A stretch of 9,695 bases of DNA from the NCBI GenBank assembly GCA_002406015.1, contig DHMX01000011.1, positions 1 through 9,695 of the forward strand. The letters are read 5' to 3'. The translations under genes and the position numbers were made by a program. This stretch comes from Lachnospiraceae bacterium UBA4631 (GTDB lineage Bacteria; Bacillota; Clostridia; Lachnospirales; Lachnospiraceae). A model generated the notes under the pieces. The model was not told the DNA's origin, ran no database searches, and was given only the letters and a program-made list of their open reading frames with translations. The stretch's first letter is position 1. Each line of letters starts with the position of its first letter. This document shows positions 7,401-9,695 of the stretch, piece after piece.

Positions 7401-7910
7401 TTAAAGCCATCCTTCCGGCTGCGGAAGAAGCATCATTTACGGGCAGACTGGTCAGGACGGAATCTTGCACTTGCATATTTGCTGAGTCATCAATATGATA
7501 AAGCAGAACAGGTTGCAAAAGAAGTGCTGGATATATTATTCCATGAGCGGGTAATCCCGGAGGCATTGCTTCCGGCAGACAAATCCACCATATATACGGA
7601 GCAGGCATTTGTCAGTAATTATAAGCCGCTTTCACCGGCAAGACTGGATGAGGTGGCAAGAATGTATGTGTGTATGCGGAATTATGCACACGCAGAAGAA
7701 TTATTAAAACAGGCAGAAACCATGCCGAGATGTCATCATTGTGTCAGAAGGAGTTGTTATGATGCGTGGATTACCAGAGGTTATATAGAAGAATCAAAGG
7801 GAAATTTGGAAAAAGCATTGGAATGTTACCGGAAATGCAGTGAGATTAATTCCGGGGATGACGAAGTGGTAATGGCAATCTTGGCATTGGAACGGAAATT
7901 AAACGTATGA
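4401..7910 (+). CDS. Large J-like domain / TPR-repeat protein, probable HscC partner
   Basis: This 1,169-residue protein is predicted soluble, with no signal or membrane segment. Residues 5-55 (VLGIQPTQDKEI, then LKQRYHELLVDVNPEDD, then GFKRLREAYEQA) follow the helix pattern of a J domain, but the loop that should read His-Pro-Asp reads Asn33-Pro34-Glu35. A helical region with several Trp and Tyr follows (about 75-190). The rest is mostly paired-helix repeats of TPR type, clearest at about 788-857 (YIERGLLYMENYEFDEAI; YSNMGDVLRVKGEYEEAI). An acidic, probably disordered linker (617-652) divides two repeat blocks. The last repeats contain Cys1111-His-His-Cys1114 and Cys1119, a possible metal site. 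It lies 39 bp upstream of the Hsp70 gene on the same strand, so it likely acts as J-like co-chaperone or scaffold that brings clients to HscC; this role is inferred from context and domains. E. coli HscC also has adjacent J-like partners (DjlB, DjlC/Hsc56). The start at 4401 is preferred over 4377 on the ribosome site. Confidence 0.88.
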   Translation: MNTQMVWKVLGIQPTQDKEILKQRYHELLVDVNPEDDSEGFKRLREAYEQAVRLADASINADAEKDLEEKPKDEIDVWLDKIQQIYWYAESRNDINKWKEAFEDTVCVALDTGLETRERFLAYLMSHNYLNQEIWQLIDKEFQITQDKEELAELFPRDFLDYIVYQVENENFMPYEDVEVLGLDEESISIDDYLREYFRIKTQIDRQDYEGCWEKLGQLKDYEVYHPYEDIERVRLLIQEKRGLEAVELAEKLLHNHKDDVYIGYWAGRAYWSNEQWEEAYQCWQHVMDCMPDHYTARIGLIKYYIKKEDYLKAKEIIMELLEINGRDEMVLSFMREVNVYLIDYYWQMAEKEPEVRKHAVEACWCMFQNEQFKETIRKLNQLGIRQDEPEYYDYVNMMGRCYLGLEDDELAITYLKKWDAEREKLVDDGSEKYQKRQKREGFIKSVIGVAYQNLKNYEQAEHYLTQGIAIEKEADVRHSFMDRLAMLYYDKKEYEKCIEVATKLIHENAGYYPAYLRRQMAYYQMHNGQKVVDDYYNAIEIFPNYYKPYLLAVEVFSIYRQYEDAKKVLDAADTHEVKQDMLMLWKVRVYRWLAEKKEDYETVRKLCQELKQRIQERGQRTDGNKPEEEDFDESGEQKGMPEDQVKPEDIIYEEILIEKESENYERALQLIEHELHKERKSYRLHRLKGDCFRESGKYETALIEYRLLSESVANDDEAAYFCGICQHELGRNEEAWKSFQTVLRRNPKHPRVRHELMRIYKERYLSYELPRDYEEAMREASLQIQQMPYAYYYIERGLLYMENYEFDEAIADYKEALELEPDNVYAYSNMGDVLRVKGEYEEAIDCYRKAIDRMETPDENLRPYSNMAKCYQALEDVDTQIEILEKTVKLFGYRKETLKSLAEAYRTKRQPQKAIAIYDIGRNKELLNPDEYYDYVAKVYIVENDLEKAQKAYETYRKEYRKLRKQATEEERIQDKADALEMLGVFYMFQRQLKKAIKYLKPSFRLRKKHHLRADWSGRNLALAYLLSHQYDKAEQVAKEVLDILFHERVIPEALLPADKSTIYTEQAFVSNYKPLSPARLDEVARMYVCMRNYAHAEELLKQAETMPRCHHCVRRSCYDAWITRGYIEESKGNLEKALECYRKCSEINSGDDEVVMAILALERKLNV

Positions 7911-7937
7911 CAGGCAGAAGAATAACTGGAAAGTATA

Positions 7938-7944
7938 GAGGTGA
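7938..7944 (+). promoter_or_regulatory. Ribosome binding site deciding the hscC start
   Basis: GAGGTGA lies 5 bases before the ATG at 7950. It overlaps a GTG at 7941 that could otherwise serve as an in-frame start adding three residues (fMet-Lys-Asn). Confidence 0.7.
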
Positions 7945-7949
7945 AGAAT

Positions 7950-9638
7950 ATGATAGTTGGAATTGATTTGGGGACAACCAATAGTCTGGTTGCATATTAT
8001 ACAGAGCATGGTCCTGAAATTATTCCGAATCGGTTAGGAAAGCATCTGACACCATCCATTGTAAGCGTAGATGGAGACCAGATATATGTAGGAGAGACAG
8101 CAAGGGAACGGATGCTGCTGCATCCGGAATCGGCTGCAAGTGTATTTAAACGAAGCATGGGAAGCGACCAGAAATATCATTTGGAGAATCAGACCTTTAC
8201 ATCAGAGGAGCTTTCTTCCTTTGTGCTGCGGTCACTTAAGGAGGATGCCGAGCATTTTCTGGGCGAACCGGTCACAGAAGCCGTCATCAGTGTGCCGGCA
8301 TATTTTAATGATGCAAGAAGAAAGGCAACCAAGCGGGCAGGAGAGCTGGCAGGGCTGAAGGTGGAACGGATTATCAGTGAGCCTACGGCAGCGGCAATTG
8401 CCTATGGCTTATATGAATGTCAGGAGGATGCTAATTTTCTGGTGTTTGACTTAGGCGGCGGTACATTTGATGTATCGATTCTGGAATTGTCTGGAAATAT
8501 TCTGGAGGTGCGGGCAGTTGCCGGTGATAACTATCTGGGCGGTGAAGATTTCACAAATGTATTAGAGGATATGTTCTATGAAAAATATCCGGAATTATCA
8601 AGGGATTCCATGGACAGCAAGACCGGACGGTACATTCATAAGCAGGCAGAGGTCTGTAAGCTTCATTTTGAGGAAGGCCGCAGCTCGGTAATGAGCTGTG
8701 TTATAGGCGAAAAGACCTATGAAATGGAAGTGGAATTGTCCGAATATGAACAACGCTGTGAGGAGCTTTTGGAACGGATTCGGATTCCGGTAAAGAAGAG
8801 TCTGTCAGATTCCCGATTACGGTTATCCGAAATCCATAAGGTTGTGCTGGTAGGCGGTGCAACCCGGCTGCCGGTGGTGCGGCGGTTTGTCAGCAAGCTG
8901 TTTCGTACCCTGCCGGATGTTACCGTAAATCCGGACGAGGCAATTGCACTGGGAGCAGCGGTACAGGGTGCCATGAAGGAACGGCGGGATTCTATCCGGG
9001 AGGTTATCCTGACAGATGTATGTCCGTTCACATTGGGAACCGAGGTATGCGTAGAGCGAGAAAATGGAGGCTATGAAAGCGGACACTATTGCCCAATTAT
9101 TGAGCGGAATACCGTAATTCCGGCAAGCCGGACAGAGACATTATATACCATACGGGATAATCAGAGTGTTCTGTGTGTCAATGTCCTGCAGGGTGAAAGC
9201 CGGTTTGCGGAAAATAACCTGCTGCTGGGTGAATTAAACGTTGAGATACCGAAAGCTCTGAAGGGCAGAGAAAGCATTGATGTTACCTATACCTATGATG
9301 TTAATTCTATTCTGGAGGTACAGGTAAAGATTAATTCCACCGGCAAGATTATCAAGCAGATATTAAAAGGGCAGCAGGTGGAAATGACAGATGAGGAAAT
9401 TGCTGCACGTATGGAGGAGCTGGCTTACTTAAAGATTCCGCCAAGAGAGCAGGAGGAAAACAAGCTGTTGCTGCTGCGTGGTGAACGGTTATACGAGGAA
9501 AGCCTCGGAGATGAACGAAAGATAATCGAGCATGCAATACAGAAGTTTGAAGTAGCACTAAATACACAGGACCCATTGAAGATTAAAGATGCCAGAAATG
9601 ATTTTCGTGAGTTCTTAGACGAATGGGATGACATGTAA
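7950..9638 (+). CDS. hscC: HscC-type Hsp70 chaperone
   Basis: This is a 562-residue Hsp70 that matches the HscC (Hsc62) subfamily in length and in many local patterns, such as IPNRLGKHLTPSIVS, FKRSMGS, LVLRSLKEDAE-like, CPIIERNTVIPASR and LKIPPRE. The nucleotide-binding domain shows phosphate-1 GIDLGTTNS (4-12), Lys67, SEPTAAAIAYGL (143-154), phosphate-2 FDLGGGTFD (166-174) and the adenosine motif VGGATRLPVV (301-310). The interdomain linker is EVILTDVCPF (351-360), less hydrophobic than the DnaK linker. The substrate-binding beta region spans about 360-475, and the helical lid is short (about 480-562, against a longer lid in DnaK of ~638 residues). It ends in an acidic tail (DEWDDM). As an ATP-driven cytosolic chaperone it probably works with the J-like/TPR protein encoded 39 bp upstream in the same operon. 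No dnaJ or grpE accompanies it in this window. In E. coli, HscC is a specialised Hsp70 and not a general-folding DnaK substitute. Confidence 0.95.
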   Translation: MIVGIDLGTTNSLVAYYTEHGPEIIPNRLGKHLTPSIVSVDGDQIYVGETARERMLLHPESAASVFKRSMGSDQKYHLENQTFTSEELSSFVLRSLKEDAEHFLGEPVTEAVISVPAYFNDARRKATKRAGELAGLKVERIISEPTAAAIAYGLYECQEDANFLVFDLGGGTFDVSILELSGNILEVRAVAGDNYLGGEDFTNVLEDMFYEKYPELSRDSMDSKTGRYIHKQAEVCKLHFEEGRSSVMSCVIGEKTYEMEVELSEYEQRCEELLERIRIPVKKSLSDSRLRLSEIHKVVLVGGATRLPVVRRFVSKLFRTLPDVTVNPDEAIALGAAVQGAMKERRDSIREVILTDVCPFTLGTEVCVERENGGYESGHYCPIIERNTVIPASRTETLYTIRDNQSVLCVNVLQGESRFAENNLLLGELNVEIPKALKGRESIDVTYTYDVNSILEVQVKINSTGKIIKQILKGQQVEMTDEEIAARMEELAYLKIPPREQEENKLLLLRGERLYEESLGDERKIIEHAIQKFEVALNTQDPLKIKDARNDFREFLDEWDDM

Positions 9639-9654
9639 GCGGTCATCCCATTCG
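9620..9654 (+). terminator. Inverted repeat at the hscC 3' end, likely terminator
   Basis: A perfect 13-bp inverted repeat has its left arm (CGAATGGGATGAC, 9620-9632) inside the last codons of hscC and its right arm (GTCATCCCATTCG, 9642-9654) just after the gene. The 9-base loop holds the TAA stop. Downstream CTTGTTGGGCATT is only loosely U-rich, so it is either an imperfect intrinsic terminator or a 3'-end-protecting hairpin. No other gene is visible after it; 9661-9695 is AT-rich (runs of TATA/ATTA) and could hold the promoter of a gene outside the window. Confidence 0.6.
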
Positions 9655-9695
9655 CTTGTTGGGCATTATATTATATTTATATTGTATATATTATA

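Noticed and set aside
6463..7608. Three long minus-strand open frames antisense to the J-like/TPR gene
   Set aside because: Their compositions (His, Pro, Leu rich) are typical antisense shadows of a TPR-coding strand, with no motifs and no convincing ribosome sites; the plus-strand frame is fully explained by repeats.
9661..9695. AT-rich tail as a possible origin or promoter
   Set aside because: Only 35 bases are visible, low complexity, with no DnaA-box-like or paired -35/-10 element that can be defended.

Overview
The window reads as chromosomal sequence from a low-to-moderate GC Clostridia-type Firmicute, most likely a member of the Lachnospiraceae. This rests on strong purine-rich ribosome binding sites, AT-leaning codon use and the style of the encoded proteins. 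It is inferred by recognition, not by a database search. No rRNA, tRNA, CRISPR array, insertion sequence or phage gene was seen, and coding density is very high.

Layout. Bases 1-2453 hold the end of one ABC exporter half-transporter and all of a second. They overlap by an ATGA start/stop and carry complementary degenerate and intact ATPase motifs, which is the hallmark of an asymmetric heterodimeric exporter. After 53 bp that contain a short palindrome comes a Gfo/Idh/MocA-family oxidoreductase (2507-3493), probably read from the same transcript. A secreted or membrane-anchored SGNH/GDSL hydrolase lies on the minus strand (3486-4259). Its 3' end overlaps that of the oxidoreductase by 8 bp, with no terminator between them.

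From a divergent intergenic region (4260-4400), a two-gene plus-strand operon starts: a 1,169-residue protein with an N-terminal J-like domain followed by TPR-type helical repeats (4401-7910), then an HscC-type Hsp70 (7950-9638). The Hsp70 gene ends in a perfect 13-bp inverted repeat that encloses its own stop codon, a likely terminator. The last ~40 bases are AT-rich and hold no visible gene.

How the genes work together. The two ABC genes make one exporter of unknown substrate. The operon at 4401-9638 looks like a dedicated Hsp70 system: HscC as the ATP-driven chaperone and the large J-like/TPR protein as its partner and probable client selector. The J-like domain has Asn-Pro-Glu where classical J-proteins have His-Pro-Asp, so partner activation is either non-classical or absent. 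This pair is the most interesting content of the window. The genomic pairing parallels E. coli HscC with its J-like partners, but the large TPR architecture with a C-terminal cysteine cluster differs from them.
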